From: Antarcticirhabdus aurantiaca
Lineage (GTDB): Bacteria; Pseudomonadota; Alphaproteobacteria; Rhizobiales; Rhizobiaceae
DNA: 64,000 bases
Assembly (NCBI RefSeq): GCF_009765365.1
Contig: NZ_VTOM01000025.1
Span: 35,917-99,916, forward strand
Direction: 5' to 3'
Shown: one piece after another, positions 1-8,502 of the stretch
Layout: every line of letters starts with the position of its first letter
Position numbering within the stretch: the stretch's first letter is position 1
Notes under the pieces: generated by a model
Told to the model about the DNA's origin: nothing
What the model saw: the letters and a program-made list of their open reading frames with translations, nothing else
Databases searched by the model: none
Made by a program: the position numbers and the translations under genes

Positions 1-2
1 CT

Positions 3-791
3 CGCGTGTCGGGCATGGCGAACGCTGCGCTGAAGGAGGGGGCGGCAGGCGTCGTCGTGGTGCAGGGCACCGACACGATCGACGAGACGAGCTTCCTCTT
101 CGACCTCGCCGGCGATCACCCGCGGCCCATCGTCGTCACCGGCGCGATGCGCGGCGCCAAGGCGCCGGGGGCCGACGGCAATGCGAGCCTGCTCGCCGCC
201 GTCACCGCGGCGGCCTCGCCGCGCACGGAAGGGCTCGGCGCGCTCGTCGTCCTCAACGACGAGATCCATGCCGCGCGCCTCGTCGAGAAGGGCCACACGG
301 CGCTCGCCTCCGCCTTCGTTTCGCCCGGCTTCGGGCCGCTCGGGCACGTGGTCGAGGGCGAGGCGCGCATCGTGCTGCGGCCGGCGGCGCCCGGCTGGCG
401 CGCCGGTCCGCTGCCGGCCGAGATGCCGCGCGTGCCGATCCTGAAGCCAGGGATCGGCGAGGACGGAGCGGCGGTGGAGGCGCTTGTCGCGCTCGGCGCC
501 GGCGGCCTGGTGGTCGAGGGCATGGGCGCGGGCCACGTTCCCGCGGCCTTTGCCGAGGCTCTGGGCGAGGCGGCGAAGAGGATTCCCGTGGTGCTGGCGA
601 CGCGCGTCGCTGCGGGGCGGGTGTTCCGCCGCACCTACGGGGCGCCCGGCTCGGAGATCGACCTCCTCGGCCGCGGCCTCGTGCCGGCGGGGCTCCTGTC
701 GCCGCACAAGGCGCGCCTTCTCCTGTCGGTTCTCGTCGCGCAGGGTGCCAACGGCGCGACGATCCGAGCGGCGTTCGACGCCTACGACTGA
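3..791 (+). CDS. L-asparaginase, 5'-truncated by the window edge
   Basis: The protein hydrolyses L-asparagine to aspartate and ammonia. About 260 C-terminal residues are visible; the first part, with the first catalytic threonine, lies before the window. The second catalytic segment is clear near the start of the visible part (VVVQGTDTIDET, the TD pair of the family), followed by VVTGAMR and a DGNASLLAA stretch typical of asparaginases. The later GAGHVP segment and the C-terminal domain are also present. No signal peptide can be judged because the N-terminus is missing. The stop overlaps the stop of the convergent acetyltransferase gene by 10 bases. Confidence 0.85.
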   Translation, partial: RVSGMANAALKEGAAGVVVVQGTDTIDETSFLFDLAGDHPRPIVVTGAMRGAKAPGADGNASLLAAVTAAASPRTEGLGALVVLNDEIHAARLVEKGHTALASAFVSPGFGPLGHVVEGEARIVLRPAAPGWRAGPLPAEMPRVPILKPGIGEDGAAVEALVALGAGGLVVEGMGAGHVPAAFAEALGEAAKRIPVVLATRVAAGRVFRRTYGAPGSEIDLLGRGLVPAGLLSPHKARLLLSVLVAQGANGATIRAAFDAYD

Positions 792-1486
792 GGCGCCCGC
801 GCTTCCCAGCGGTCGAGGAAGTCGTCGATGGCGAGCGCCTGCATGTCGGGCACCGCCTCGAACAGGACCTCCGGCGGCCAGTTCCACCAGGCGAGCCGCT
901 CGATGCGGGCGGCGGTCTCCTCGGAAAAGCGCCGGCGCAACGGCCGCGCCGGCACGCCCGCGACGACCGTGTAGGGCGCGACGTCCTTGGTCACCACAGC
1001 GTTGGCGCCGATCACCGCGCCGTTGCCGACGCTGACGCCCGGCATCACCACGGCGCCGTGCCCGATCCAGACGTCGTGACCGATCGTGACGCGCGCGGCC
1101 ATGCGCGCTTCGCGCCAGCCGGCATCGACGCCGAGGAAGCGGAAGAACTCGTTCGGCCGGTAGGTGATCTTATGGGTCGTCAGCCGCTCGACGGGGTGGG
1201 CGAGGGCGTTGAGGCGCACGTTGGAGGCGATCGAGCAGAAGCGGCCGACGTCGCAATAGGTCGCCTCGCCGCCGCGCTCGAAATACGAATAATCGCCGAC
1301 CGTGACGGAGCGCAGCACCACGCGCGGTCCGACGTCGCAGTGGCGGCCGAGCCGCGTCTCCTTGCACTCGGCGGACGGGTGGATGCGGGGCTCCGAGGGG
1401 CGGTAGCGAAGGTGCTCCGGCGCGTCGTCCGCGCTGCGGCGGGGCTTCGCCGCGCTCGTCGCCTCGTCGTGATCGTTCCCTGCCAT
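782..1486 (-). CDS. Hexapeptide-repeat (left-handed beta-helix) acetyltransferase
   Basis: This 234-residue protein belongs to the xenobiotic/chloramphenicol O-acetyltransferase-like trimeric transferase group, which moves an acetyl group from acetyl-CoA to a small hydroxyl or amino acceptor. Imperfect hexapeptide turns run through the middle, including GRFCSIASNVRL, IGHDVWIGHGAVVMPG and NGAVIGANAVVTKDV, followed by the VVAGVPAR segment that lies near the CoA site. The substrate cannot be read from the sequence. The ATG at 1486 is chosen because an AAGG-type ribosome site precedes it and the open frame upstream has shadow-like composition. Convergent with the asparaginase gene. Confidence 0.82.
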   Translation of the reverse strand: MAGNDHDEATSAAKPRRSADDAPEHLRYRPSEPRIHPSAECKETRLGRHCDVGPRVVLRSVTVGDYSYFERGGEATYCDVGRFCSIASNVRLNALAHPVERLTTHKITYRPNEFFRFLGVDAGWREARMAARVTIGHDVWIGHGAVVMPGVSVGNGAVIGANAVVTKDVAPYTVVAGVPARPLRRRFSEETAARIERLAWWNWPPEVLFEAVPDMQALAIDDFLDRWEARAPQS

Positions 1487-1540
1487 GCCGCTCGCCTTCG
1501 GGCCTTTCGCTCGCTCGTCGCCCTTCCTATAAAGGCTGCC

Positions 1541-1696
1541 ATGATCCGCGCGGCAATCTTTCGTCCGGCCCTGCTCGGTCTCGCCGCCGGCGCGCTCCTC
1601 GCGCTCGGCGCCGGGGCGGCGACGGCCGGCTGGATGCACTACGGCGAGTCGATCCTGGTGTCGCTGGCGAGCGGCGCCTGGGCGACCTGCTTCTGA
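1541..1696 (+). CDS. Small 51-residue protein with one hydrophobic segment
   Basis: The reading frame starts at an ATG with AAAGG about 6 bases upstream. It encodes a short basic N-terminus (MIRAAIFRP) and an Ala/Leu/Gly-rich hydrophobic stretch of about 20 residues ending near ATAGW. This could be a signal peptide or a membrane anchor. The C-terminal part (WMHYGESILVSLASGAWATCF) is more conserved-looking than a random tail. It lies just before the SCO1/SenC gene on the same strand with about 90 bases between. I do not recognise a family; a small envelope protein is an inference. Confidence 0.5.
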   Translation: MIRAAIFRPALLGLAAGALLALGAGAATAGWMHYGESILVSLASGAWATCF

Positions 1697-1784
1697 CGCG
1701 CCCCCTCTCGCACGACCGGCCCTCTCCGATGACCCGACACCGCCCGCTCGACCGACCGAACCCGCTCGCCTGCGGGGCCAGGCG

Positions 1785-2375
1785 ATGAGCGGCGCGCGGC
1801 TCTTCCGCATCGGCCTCTGGGTCGTGGTCGCGCTGTTCGCGGGCGCGGCCGCGGCGCTCTGGCTGCTGCGCCCGGCGGACGACGGCGCGTCCGTGTCGCG
1901 CTTCGGCTCGCCGTTCCAGCTCGTCGACCAGAACGGCGCGACGGTCACGGAAGCCTCGCTGCGCGGCAAGCCATCCGCCGTGTTCTTCGGCTTCACCCAC
2001 TGCCCCGACGTCTGCCCGACGACGCTCTACGAGCTCAACGCCTACCAGAAGGCCGTGCGCGGCAAGGGCGGCGACTTCCGCATCGTTCTGGTCACCGTCG
2101 ATCCCGAGCGCGACACGCCGGAGGTGCTGAAATCCTACGTCGCGCCCGTCGCTCCGGACGCCACGGCGCTGACCGGCGATCCGGCCGCCGTAGCCTCGAT
2201 GCTCAAGGGCTGGGGCATCTACGCGGCCAAGGTCGGCGAGGGGCCGGACTACGCCATGGACCATACCGCGACAACCCTTCTCCTCGACGCCGAGGGCGCG
2301 CTTGCCGGAACCATCGCCTACGGCGAGAACCCGGAAACGGCGCAGGCCAAGCTCAACAAGCTGACCGGCGTCTGA
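1785..2375 (+). CDS. SCO1/SenC family copper-binding protein
   Basis: This is a 196-residue membrane-anchored thioredoxin-fold protein. One N-terminal transmembrane segment (about residues 8-28) is followed by the SCO domain facing the periplasm. The copper ligands are visible: the CPDVC motif with Cys73 and Cys77, and the distal histidine His160 in YAMDHT. SCO proteins deliver copper to, or reduce, the CuA site of cytochrome c oxidase. The length is normal. The prmA gene follows 17 bases after the stop, so the two may be co-transcribed, though their functions are not linked. No cytochrome oxidase gene is in the window. Confidence 0.93.
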   Translation: MSGARLFRIGLWVVVALFAGAAAALWLLRPADDGASVSRFGSPFQLVDQNGATVTEASLRGKPSAVFFGFTHCPDVCPTTLYELNAYQKAVRGKGGDFRIVLVTVDPERDTPEVLKSYVAPVAPDATALTGDPAAVASMLKGWGIYAAKVGEGPDYAMDHTATTLLLDAEGALAGTIAYGENPETAQAKLNKLTGV

Positions 2376-2392
2376 GCGGGCGGAGACAAAGC

Positions 2393-3274
2393 ATGGTTCA
2401 GGTTCGATACGGCTTCTCGGGCTCGCGCGCCCTGGCGGAGCGGGTCTTCGCGGCTCTTGAGGCGGTCTACGAGGAGGAAGGCGCGCCGATCGCCATCGTC
2501 GAGATCGACGAGCCTGCCGCGATCTTCGAGGTCTCGGCCTATCTGGAAACGGCGGAGGGCGAGGATCGGCGAGAGGCGTTCGCGAGGGCTGCGAGCGAGG
2601 CCGGCGGCGAGCCGGTGGAGGTCTGGCGCGAGGACCTGCCGACGGACGTCGACTGGATGGCGCAGGTGCTGGCGGACCTCAAGCCCGTGCGCGCCGGGCG
2701 CTTCCTGGTCCATGGCAGCCACGACCGCGACAAGGTGCTGGCCAACGACCTCGCCATCGAGATCGATGCCGGCCAGGCCTTCGGCACCGGCCATCACGGG
2801 ACGACGGCGGGCTGTTTGGAGATGATCGAGCGGGTGGTGCGGCGGCGGCGCGTGCATCGGGCGCTCGACCTCGGCACCGGCAGCGCGGTGCTCGCCATCG
2901 GCCTCGCCAAGCTCGCCCGCATTCCCGTTCTCGCGACCGACATCGATCCCGTCGCCGTGCGCGTCGCGCAGGAGAACGCCGCGCGCAACGGCGTCGGCGG
3001 GCTGGTCTACACGGCCGTTGCGGCCGGCTTCGGCGCGCCGGCGATCCGCCAGGCCGCACCCTTCGATCTCGTGGTCGCCAATATCCTGGCGCGCCCGCTG
3101 CAGGCGCTGGCACCCCAGTTCGCGCGCCACATCGTTTCCGGCGGCGAGGCGATCCTGTCAGGAATCCTGGTCGGCCAGCGCCGCCCCGTCATCGCCAGCT
3201 TCGTCGATGCCGGCTTCGCGCACCGGCAGACCATCACCCGCGGAGACTGGGTCACCATTCGTCTGTCGCGCTGA
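2393..3274 (+). CDS. prmA: Ribosomal protein L11 methyltransferase
   Basis: PrmA trimethylates lysines and the N-terminus of ribosomal protein L11 using S-adenosylmethionine. The 293-residue protein has the small N-terminal substrate-recognition domain, the linker, and a Rossmann methyltransferase domain. Visible motifs are GTGHHGTTAGCLEMIE before motif I, DLGTGSAVLAIGLAKL as the SAM-binding loop, and VVANILARPL as the NIL catalytic segment. The ATG at 2393 gives a full-length protein, with a purine-rich GGAGAC stretch upstream. The gene sits 17 bases after the SCO gene. Confidence 0.93.
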   Translation: MVQVRYGFSGSRALAERVFAALEAVYEEEGAPIAIVEIDEPAAIFEVSAYLETAEGEDRREAFARAASEAGGEPVEVWREDLPTDVDWMAQVLADLKPVRAGRFLVHGSHDRDKVLANDLAIEIDAGQAFGTGHHGTTAGCLEMIERVVRRRRVHRALDLGTGSAVLAIGLAKLARIPVLATDIDPVAVRVAQENAARNGVGGLVYTAVAAGFGAPAIRQAAPFDLVVANILARPLQALAPQFARHIVSGGEAILSGILVGQRRPVIASFVDAGFAHRQTITRGDWVTIRLSR

Positions 3275-3280
3275 CGCGCC

Positions 3281-3484
3281 TTACGGACGGGCCGGCGCGT
3301 CGACCTCGAACAAGGACTCGCGGCGCACGCGGGTCTGGGCGAAGGGATCGCGCTCCAGCGAGGGGAACCTGCGCGCGAGATAATCGCGAGCTTCGCGCTC
3401 GCGCACGGTCATCACGCGCGTCATGGCGCTGCGAAGGACGCTGTGGCTGCGGATGGGCACGGTGGCCATCGCGATGTCGGTCAT
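3281..3484 (-). CDS. Hypothetical 67-residue protein
   Basis: The frame begins at the ATG at 3484 with GGAGC upstream at about 8 bases. The protein is strongly basic in the middle (VREREARDYLARRFPSLERD) and has no membrane segment. The pattern suggests a small soluble protein, perhaps helical. It converges with prmA, the stops being only 6 bases apart. I do not recognise a family. An ATG six codons further upstream (3502) is possible but has no obvious ribosome site. Confidence 0.5.
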   Translation of the reverse strand: MTDIAMATVPIRSHSVLRSAMTRVMTVREREARDYLARRFPSLERDPFAQTRVRRESLFEVDAPARP

Positions 3485-3688
3485 TGTGGCTGCTCCGGGC
3501 AAACGAAGTTACCCTCCCTGCCAGCCAATATGGTTGATCGATCCGCCTTGTACCAATGCGGGACACGCATGGAACCGTCCCGTATGTTGCAATGCAATAT
3601 CGCCCCTCGCTTCATCAAGCGTTCATCTTTCAGGGCAGGGTCGTCGGCTCTATGGTGCCCGCCGCGAACAGCCAGGAGTGAAGCGACG

Positions 3689-5518
3689 ATGTTCCAGACC
3701 TTCGACGTGACGGCTAACTACGCCGAGAGCGCAGCTCGCGTCGCCCGGTTGCGCGCCGGGTTCGCTTCTGCCAGCATCGATGGCTTCATCGTGCCGCGCG
3801 CCGACGAGCACCAGGGCGAGTACATCGCCGACAGCGCCGCGCGTCTCGGCTGGCTGACGGGCTTCACCGGCTCGGCCGGGACGGCGCTGGTGCTGAGCGA
3901 CGCCGCCTTCATCTTCGTCGACGGCCGCTACACGCTTCAGGTGCGCGATCAGGTCGACACCGCCGTCTTCGAGCCGGTCGGCTCGGTCGAGACGCCGCTC
4001 CCGGCCTTCCTGCGCGAGCGCCGCGCGCCGCTCGCGATCGGCTTCGATCCCTGGCTGCACACGGTGGGCGAGGTCCGCGCGCTGTCCGAAGCGCTGGAAG
4101 CGGCTGGCGGCCGGCTGGTTCCGCTCGCGAGCAATCCCGTCGACGCGATCTGGACGGACCGGCCGGCGGCGCCCCTCGGGCCGGTGCGACTGCATCCGAT
4201 CCGCCTCGCGGGCGAGGAGGCCGCGGCCAAGCTCGAGCGGCTTCGCACCGCGCTAGGCGGGGATCGGATCGACCTCACGGTGCTGACCGACCCGTCCTCG
4301 ATCGCCTGGACCTTCAACATCCGCGGCTCGGACGTCGCCCACACGCCGCTGCCGCTCGGCTTCGCGATCCTGCCCGCCGAGGGGCGGCCGAGCCTCTTCA
4401 TCGACGCCGCCAAGCTCTCCGACGAGGTGGCCGCGGTCCTGCACGAGCTCGCCGAGATCCGGCCGCCCGCCGACCTTCTGCCGGCACTCGCCGAGCTTTC
4501 GCAGGGCCGCCGCGTCGGGCTCGATTCGGCGCTGGCGGCCGAGCGGCTGCGGATGACGGTCGAGGCCGCGGGCGGCACGGTCGTTGCCTTCGCCGATCCG
4601 GCCCGCCTGCCGCGAGCGCGCAAGAACGCCGCCGAGATCGCCGGCTCGCGGGCCGCGCACCGGCGCGACGGCGCGGCCGTCACGGCCTTTCTCCACTGGC
4701 TGTCGATCCAAGCGCCCGGGTCTTTCACGGAGATCGACGCGGCCGAGAGGCTGGAGCGCTTCCGCGTGGAGACGGGCGAGGCGGCCCAGATGCCGCTCAA
4801 GGACGTGAGCTTCGACACCATCGCCGGGGCCGGACCGAACGGCGCGATCATCCATTACCGCGTCAACCGGACCACCAACCGGACGGTCGCGGCTGGCGAA
4901 CTGTTTCTCGTGGATTCCGGCGGGCAGTACGAGGACGGCACCACCGACATCACCCGGACCGTGGCGGTGGGCGAGCCGACGGCCGAGATGCGCCAGCGCT
5001 TCACGCTCGTTCTCAAGGGCATGATCGCGATCACGCGGCTGCGCTTTCCCAAGGGCACGCGCGGCATCGACATCGACGCCTTCGCACGGGTTGCGCTGTG
5101 GCAGGCGGGCTGCGACTACGCCCACGGAACGGGGCACGGCGTCGGCGCCTATCTCGCGGTTCACGAGGGGCCGCAGTCGATTTCGCGCCGGGGGATGGCG
5201 GTTCTGGAAGCCGGCATGATCTGCTCGAACGAGCCCGGCTACTACCGGCAGGGCGCCTACGGCATCCGGATCGAGAACCTCGTTCTCGTGGAGGAGGCCG
5301 CGCCGGTTCCCGGCGGCGACCTTCCGATGCACGCCTTCGAGACGCTGACGCTCGCGCCGATCGACCGCGCCCTCATGGACCTCTCGCTGATGGCGCCGGA
5401 GGACATCGCCTGGCTCGACGCCTATCACGCGCGAGTGCGCGACGAGATCGGTCCGCTTCTCGCGCCCGATGCGGCGGCGTGGCTGGCGGAGACGACGAAG
5501 CCGCTCGGCGGGAGCTGA
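3689..5518 (+). CDS. Xaa-Pro aminopeptidase (aminopeptidase P, M24B)
   Basis: This 609-residue metallopeptidase removes N-terminal residues that precede proline. Two creatinase-like N-terminal domains (about residues 1-290) precede a pita-bread M24 catalytic domain and the extra C-terminal M24 extension seen in long aminopeptidases P. The dimetal ligands are visible in DSGGQYEDGTTDITRT (two Asp), GTGHGVGAY (His), NEPG (Glu) and IRIENLV (Glu). No signal peptide is seen, so it is cytoplasmic. The ATG at 3689 follows CAGGAG; an in-frame upstream extension to 3443 has shadow-like composition. The 200-base upstream gap contains the palindrome TTGCAATGCAA near 3588. Confidence 0.93.
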   Translation: MFQTFDVTANYAESAARVARLRAGFASASIDGFIVPRADEHQGEYIADSAARLGWLTGFTGSAGTALVLSDAAFIFVDGRYTLQVRDQVDTAVFEPVGSVETPLPAFLRERRAPLAIGFDPWLHTVGEVRALSEALEAAGGRLVPLASNPVDAIWTDRPAAPLGPVRLHPIRLAGEEAAAKLERLRTALGGDRIDLTVLTDPSSIAWTFNIRGSDVAHTPLPLGFAILPAEGRPSLFIDAAKLSDEVAAVLHELAEIRPPADLLPALAELSQGRRVGLDSALAAERLRMTVEAAGGTVVAFADPARLPRARKNAAEIAGSRAAHRRDGAAVTAFLHWLSIQAPGSFTEIDAAERLERFRVETGEAAQMPLKDVSFDTIAGAGPNGAIIHYRVNRTTNRTVAAGELFLVDSGGQYEDGTTDITRTVAVGEPTAEMRQRFTLVLKGMIAITRLRFPKGTRGIDIDAFARVALWQAGCDYAHGTGHGVGAYLAVHEGPQSISRRGMAVLEAGMICSNEPGYYRQGAYGIRIENLVLVEEAAPVPGGDLPMHAFETLTLAPIDRALMDLSLMAPEDIAWLDAYHARVRDEIGPLLAPDAAAWLAETTKPLGGS

Positions 5519-5549
5519 GCGGCTTCGGCGAGGCCCGGCGTCAGGCGGC

Positions 5550-6086
5550 TCAGCGGCAGAACTGCCGCGGGCCGTGATAGGGCTGGAACGTGCCCGAGCG
5601 CGGATCGAAGGAGCGGTATCGGGCCGAGCAGTAGTCGTACCACTCGCGCGACCAGGGGCGCAGGACGTTCGAGGAGTAGTAGCGCGGCGCGGCCCGGTAG
5701 ACCGGGGCCGGCCGGTGGACTCGGCGCTCGTAATAGCGCGGTGCGCGCTCGTAGTAGCGGGGGGCCGGCTCGTAGTAGCGCGGCTGGCTCGCGATGGCCG
5801 CCCCGATGCCGAGGCCGACGATGCCGCCCACGATCGCCGCCGCCGCCGCGTCGCCGCGGTCGCGATGATGGTAGCGCGGGCGATCCCAGTCGCGCCAGCG
5901 GCCGCGATCCCCGCGCCAGTGGCCGCGATCGCCGCGCCAATGCCGAGGGCCGCCGACGAAGAAGTCCTGAGCCTGGGCTTGGGACGCGCCGACCAGCGGC
6001 GTGCCGGCGGGCACGGCAACCGGCGCCATGGACAGCGCCAGCGCGACGGCGAGGCTCTTGGCGCCGAATGCCTTCAAGATGCGCAT
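5550..6086 (-). CDS. BA14K family protein, secreted
   Basis: This 178-residue protein has an N-terminal signal peptide ending near SQAQAQD, an Arg/Trp/Tyr/His-rich middle with repeated HWRGDRG and PRYYE units, and a short glycine-rich hydrophobic segment (IVGGIVGLGIGAAIA). The C-terminus carries the BA14K signature: SREWYDYCSARYRSFDPRSG followed by an aromatic tail with a second cysteine. The family was named for a Brucella immunoreactive 14 kDa protein with lectin-like activity; the role in this organism is unknown. GGGAGGA lies upstream of the ATG. Confidence 0.85.
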   Translation of the reverse strand: MRILKAFGAKSLAVALALSMAPVAVPAGTPLVGASQAQAQDFFVGGPRHWRGDRGHWRGDRGRWRDWDRPRYHHRDRGDAAAAAIVGGIVGLGIGAAIASQPRYYEPAPRYYERAPRYYERRVHRPAPVYRAAPRYYSSNVLRPWSREWYDYCSARYRSFDPRSGTFQPYHGPRQFCR

Positions 6087-6253
6087 GAGGGGTCCTCCCG
6101 GACGAGTTCGAGGATACGCATCCTAACCGCGCCCCACCTGAACAGTTCCTGAACATTGCCGTGAGCTTGCAGCCTCCGGTGGCGATGCGAAGCAACCTTC
6201 CCTTCTCCGGCAAGTGCGACATGTTTTCGCCACGATCGAGCAAGGGGACGAGC

Positions 6254-7681
6254 ATGGTTGCGAGCGTTGACGAAGCCGGCCGGCCGGGGGCCGCCGCGGG
6301 CGGGACGCAGGAGGGCGACCTCCACCGGGTGATGGGGCCGAAGCTGCTGCTTCTGTTCATCGTCGGCGACATCCTGGGGACCGGCGTCTACGCGCTGACG
6401 GGACAGGTCGCGGCGGAGGTCGGCGGCGTCGTCTGGCTGCCCTTCCTCGTCGCCTTCGCCGTCGCGCTGGTGACGGCCTTCTCCTATCTCGAGCTCGTCA
6501 CCAAGTACCCCAAGGCGGCGGGCGCGGCGCTCTACACGCACAAGGCGTTCGGCATCCACTTCGTCACCTTCCTGATCGCCTTCGCGGTGATGGCCTCGGG
6601 CATCACCTCGGCGTCCACCGCGAGCCGCGCCTTCGCCTCCAACATGTCGGTCGCCTTCGATCTCGGCCTTGCCGGCTGGGGCGTCACGCTCGCCGCGCTC
6701 GGCTTCATGGCGCTGGTGGCGATCGTCAATTTCCGCGGCGTCGGCGAGAGCGTGAAGGCCAACGTCCTTCTCACCCTCGTCGAGCTGACCGGCCTCCTGA
6801 TCATCATCGGGATCGGGCTCTGGGCGATCATGGGCGGGCAGGGCGACGTCAGCCGCGTCTGGACCTTCGAGCCGGCCGGCGACAAGGGCATGTTCTGGAG
6901 CGTCATCGCCGCGACGACGCTCGCCTTCTTCGCCATGGTCGGCTTCGAGGACTCGGTGAACATGGCCGAGGAAACCAAGGATCCGGTGCGCATCTTCCCG
7001 AAGGTGCTGCTCGGCGGCCTGCTGATCACCGGCCTGATCTACGTTCTCGTCTCGATCTCCGCCATCACGCTCGTGCCGGCGGCCGAGCTCGGCGAGGGCG
7101 ACACGCCGCTCCTCAAGGTCGTGGAGGCCGGCGCGCCCGGCTTTCCCATCGGCGTCTTCGGCGTCATCACCATGTTCGCCGTCGCCAACTCGGCGCTGAT
7201 CAACATGCTGATGGCCAGCCGCCTCGTCTACGGCATGAGCCGCGAGCGGGTGCTGCCGGGCGTGCTCGGCAAGGTGAACCGCGCCCGCCGCACGCCCCAC
7301 ATCGCGATCCTCTTCACGACGCTGCTCGCCTTCGGCCTCATCACCTTCGTGGGCGAGGTGCCGGCGCTCGGCGGAACCACGGCGCTGCTCCTCCTCGGCG
7401 TCTTCACCGTGGTCAACGTCGCGGTTCTCGTGCTGCGCAAGGACACGGTGTCCCACAAGCACTTCCGCACGCCGACCTTCCTGCCCGTGATCGGCGCCCT
7501 GTCCTGCGGCTTCCTCGTCGGACCCTGGACCGGCCGCGATCCCATCCAGTACCTCATCGCCGCGGTCCTTCTCGCCATCGGCGTCGCCCTCTGGGCGCTG
7601 ACGGTCGCCTTCATGCGATCGCGCGGCGAGCATCCGGGCGGCTCGATGAGCCACCTCAAAGCGGAGGGGCCGGTGAACTGA
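6254..7681 (+). CDS. APC superfamily amino-acid permease
   Basis: This is a 475-residue inner-membrane transporter with about 12 hydrophobic helices. The first helix begins after GPKLLLLFIVGDILGTGVYA, which matches the unwound helix-1 GxG substrate motif of APC permeases. AGAALYTHKAFG and GFEDSVNMAEETKDP are typical of the cationic amino-acid transporter/YfnA-like branch. It probably imports an amino acid with protons; the exact substrate is not readable. I chose the ATG at 6254 because AAGGGG lies just upstream and the protein then starts shortly before helix 1. No partner genes flank it. Confidence 0.87.
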   Translation: MVASVDEAGRPGAAAGGTQEGDLHRVMGPKLLLLFIVGDILGTGVYALTGQVAAEVGGVVWLPFLVAFAVALVTAFSYLELVTKYPKAAGAALYTHKAFGIHFVTFLIAFAVMASGITSASTASRAFASNMSVAFDLGLAGWGVTLAALGFMALVAIVNFRGVGESVKANVLLTLVELTGLLIIIGIGLWAIMGGQGDVSRVWTFEPAGDKGMFWSVIAATTLAFFAMVGFEDSVNMAEETKDPVRIFPKVLLGGLLITGLIYVLVSISAITLVPAAELGEGDTPLLKVVEAGAPGFPIGVFGVITMFAVANSALINMLMASRLVYGMSRERVLPGVLGKVNRARRTPHIAILFTTLLAFGLITFVGEVPALGGTTALLLLGVFTVVNVAVLVLRKDTVSHKHFRTPTFLPVIGALSCGFLVGPWTGRDPIQYLIAAVLLAIGVALWALTVAFMRSRGEHPGGSMSHLKAEGPVN

Positions 7682-7710
7682 GGCGCCGGGCCGTAACCGG
7701 GCGAACGAAG

Positions 7711-7729
7711 GCTGCGCCGCCGGCGCAGC
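7711..7729. terminator. GC-rich hairpin downstream of the permease gene
   Basis: GCTGCGCC and GGCGCAGC form an 8-bp perfect stem with a 3-base loop, about 30 bases after the permease stop. There is no T run, so it may be only a 3'-end stabiliser or part of a Rho-dependent terminator. Confidence 0.35.
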
Positions 7730-7815
7730 TACGTCGCGAGCCTCCGCCGGGTTCAACTCACGAGGTCGGCATCGGCTTGCGCGGCGGTCGTTGAGGCTTG
7801 TGTTGGAGGATACGG

Positions 7816-8493
7816 ATGCCGGACGGAGCCGAGTCTATGGATTTTGCGCAAGAGATGGATAAGCGCCTGCCGGCGGGAATGGGCATGCCGGGCGAGTTTG
7901 CGGCGCTGCTCCAGGAGATCGAGGCGAGAGGCTGGACGATGCCGAGCGAGCGCCATCCGGGCGACCGGCTCGGGCTTCTCGGAAGCGAGGCCGAGTTGCA
8001 GGACGGCGTCGTCACGACAGTTCTGTTCCGGGGGGCGCCGGAGAGCGAAGCGCGAGATTTCGGGCGGGACTGGTTCGGCGACGTCGTGCCGGACATCGAA
8101 AGGCGGCTCGTGCCCTTCGCGCGCACTGGCGGGGACGGGTCCTACGCGGCCTTCTGGATCGACGATGCCGGCGAGCAGCGGATCGTGCATCTCGGATCGG
8201 ACGGCGTGACCTGCCTTCTCGGGGGCACGCCGCTCGACTTCCTGCGGCTGCTCGCCATCGGCTACGACGAGATCGGCGGCGACTGCCTCGCCGGGCCCCA
8301 CCTGCCGCCGGACACACCGGGGCGGAACGCGGCCTATCGCGACTGGCTGTCGGCGCGCTTCGGCGTATCGGTGCCGGCGACGGCCGCCGAGATCCTCGGC
8401 GAAGTGCCGGACGGCCTAGCGGAGGACTCGGCGGATCCGCTCTGGCGCTGGGTGCGGGTGCGTCAGGACGAGCGGGACGCGGCGGCGCGCTGA
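7816..8493 (+). CDS. Hypothetical protein, possibly SMI1/KNR4-like
   Basis: The 225-residue acidic protein starts at the ATG at 7816, which has GGAGG at ideal spacing; an upstream start at 7798 lacks this. No signal peptide or membrane segment is visible. The central part (FWIDDAGEQRIVHLGSDG, then TPLDFLRLLAIGYDEIGGD) resembles the SUKH/SMI1-KNR4 fold seen in immunity-like and general cytoplasmic proteins. No toxin gene lies next to it, so an immunity role is not supported. Convergent with uvrD, whose stop is 10 bases away. The family assignment is tentative. Confidence 0.65.
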   Translation: MPDGAESMDFAQEMDKRLPAGMGMPGEFAALLQEIEARGWTMPSERHPGDRLGLLGSEAELQDGVVTTVLFRGAPESEARDFGRDWFGDVVPDIERRLVPFARTGGDGSYAAFWIDDAGEQRIVHLGSDGVTCLLGGTPLDFLRLLAIGYDEIGGDCLAGPHLPPDTPGRNAAYRDWLSARFGVSVPATAAEILGEVPDGLAEDSADPLWRWVRVRQDERDAAAR

Positions 8494-8502
8494 GTTGCGG
8501 CG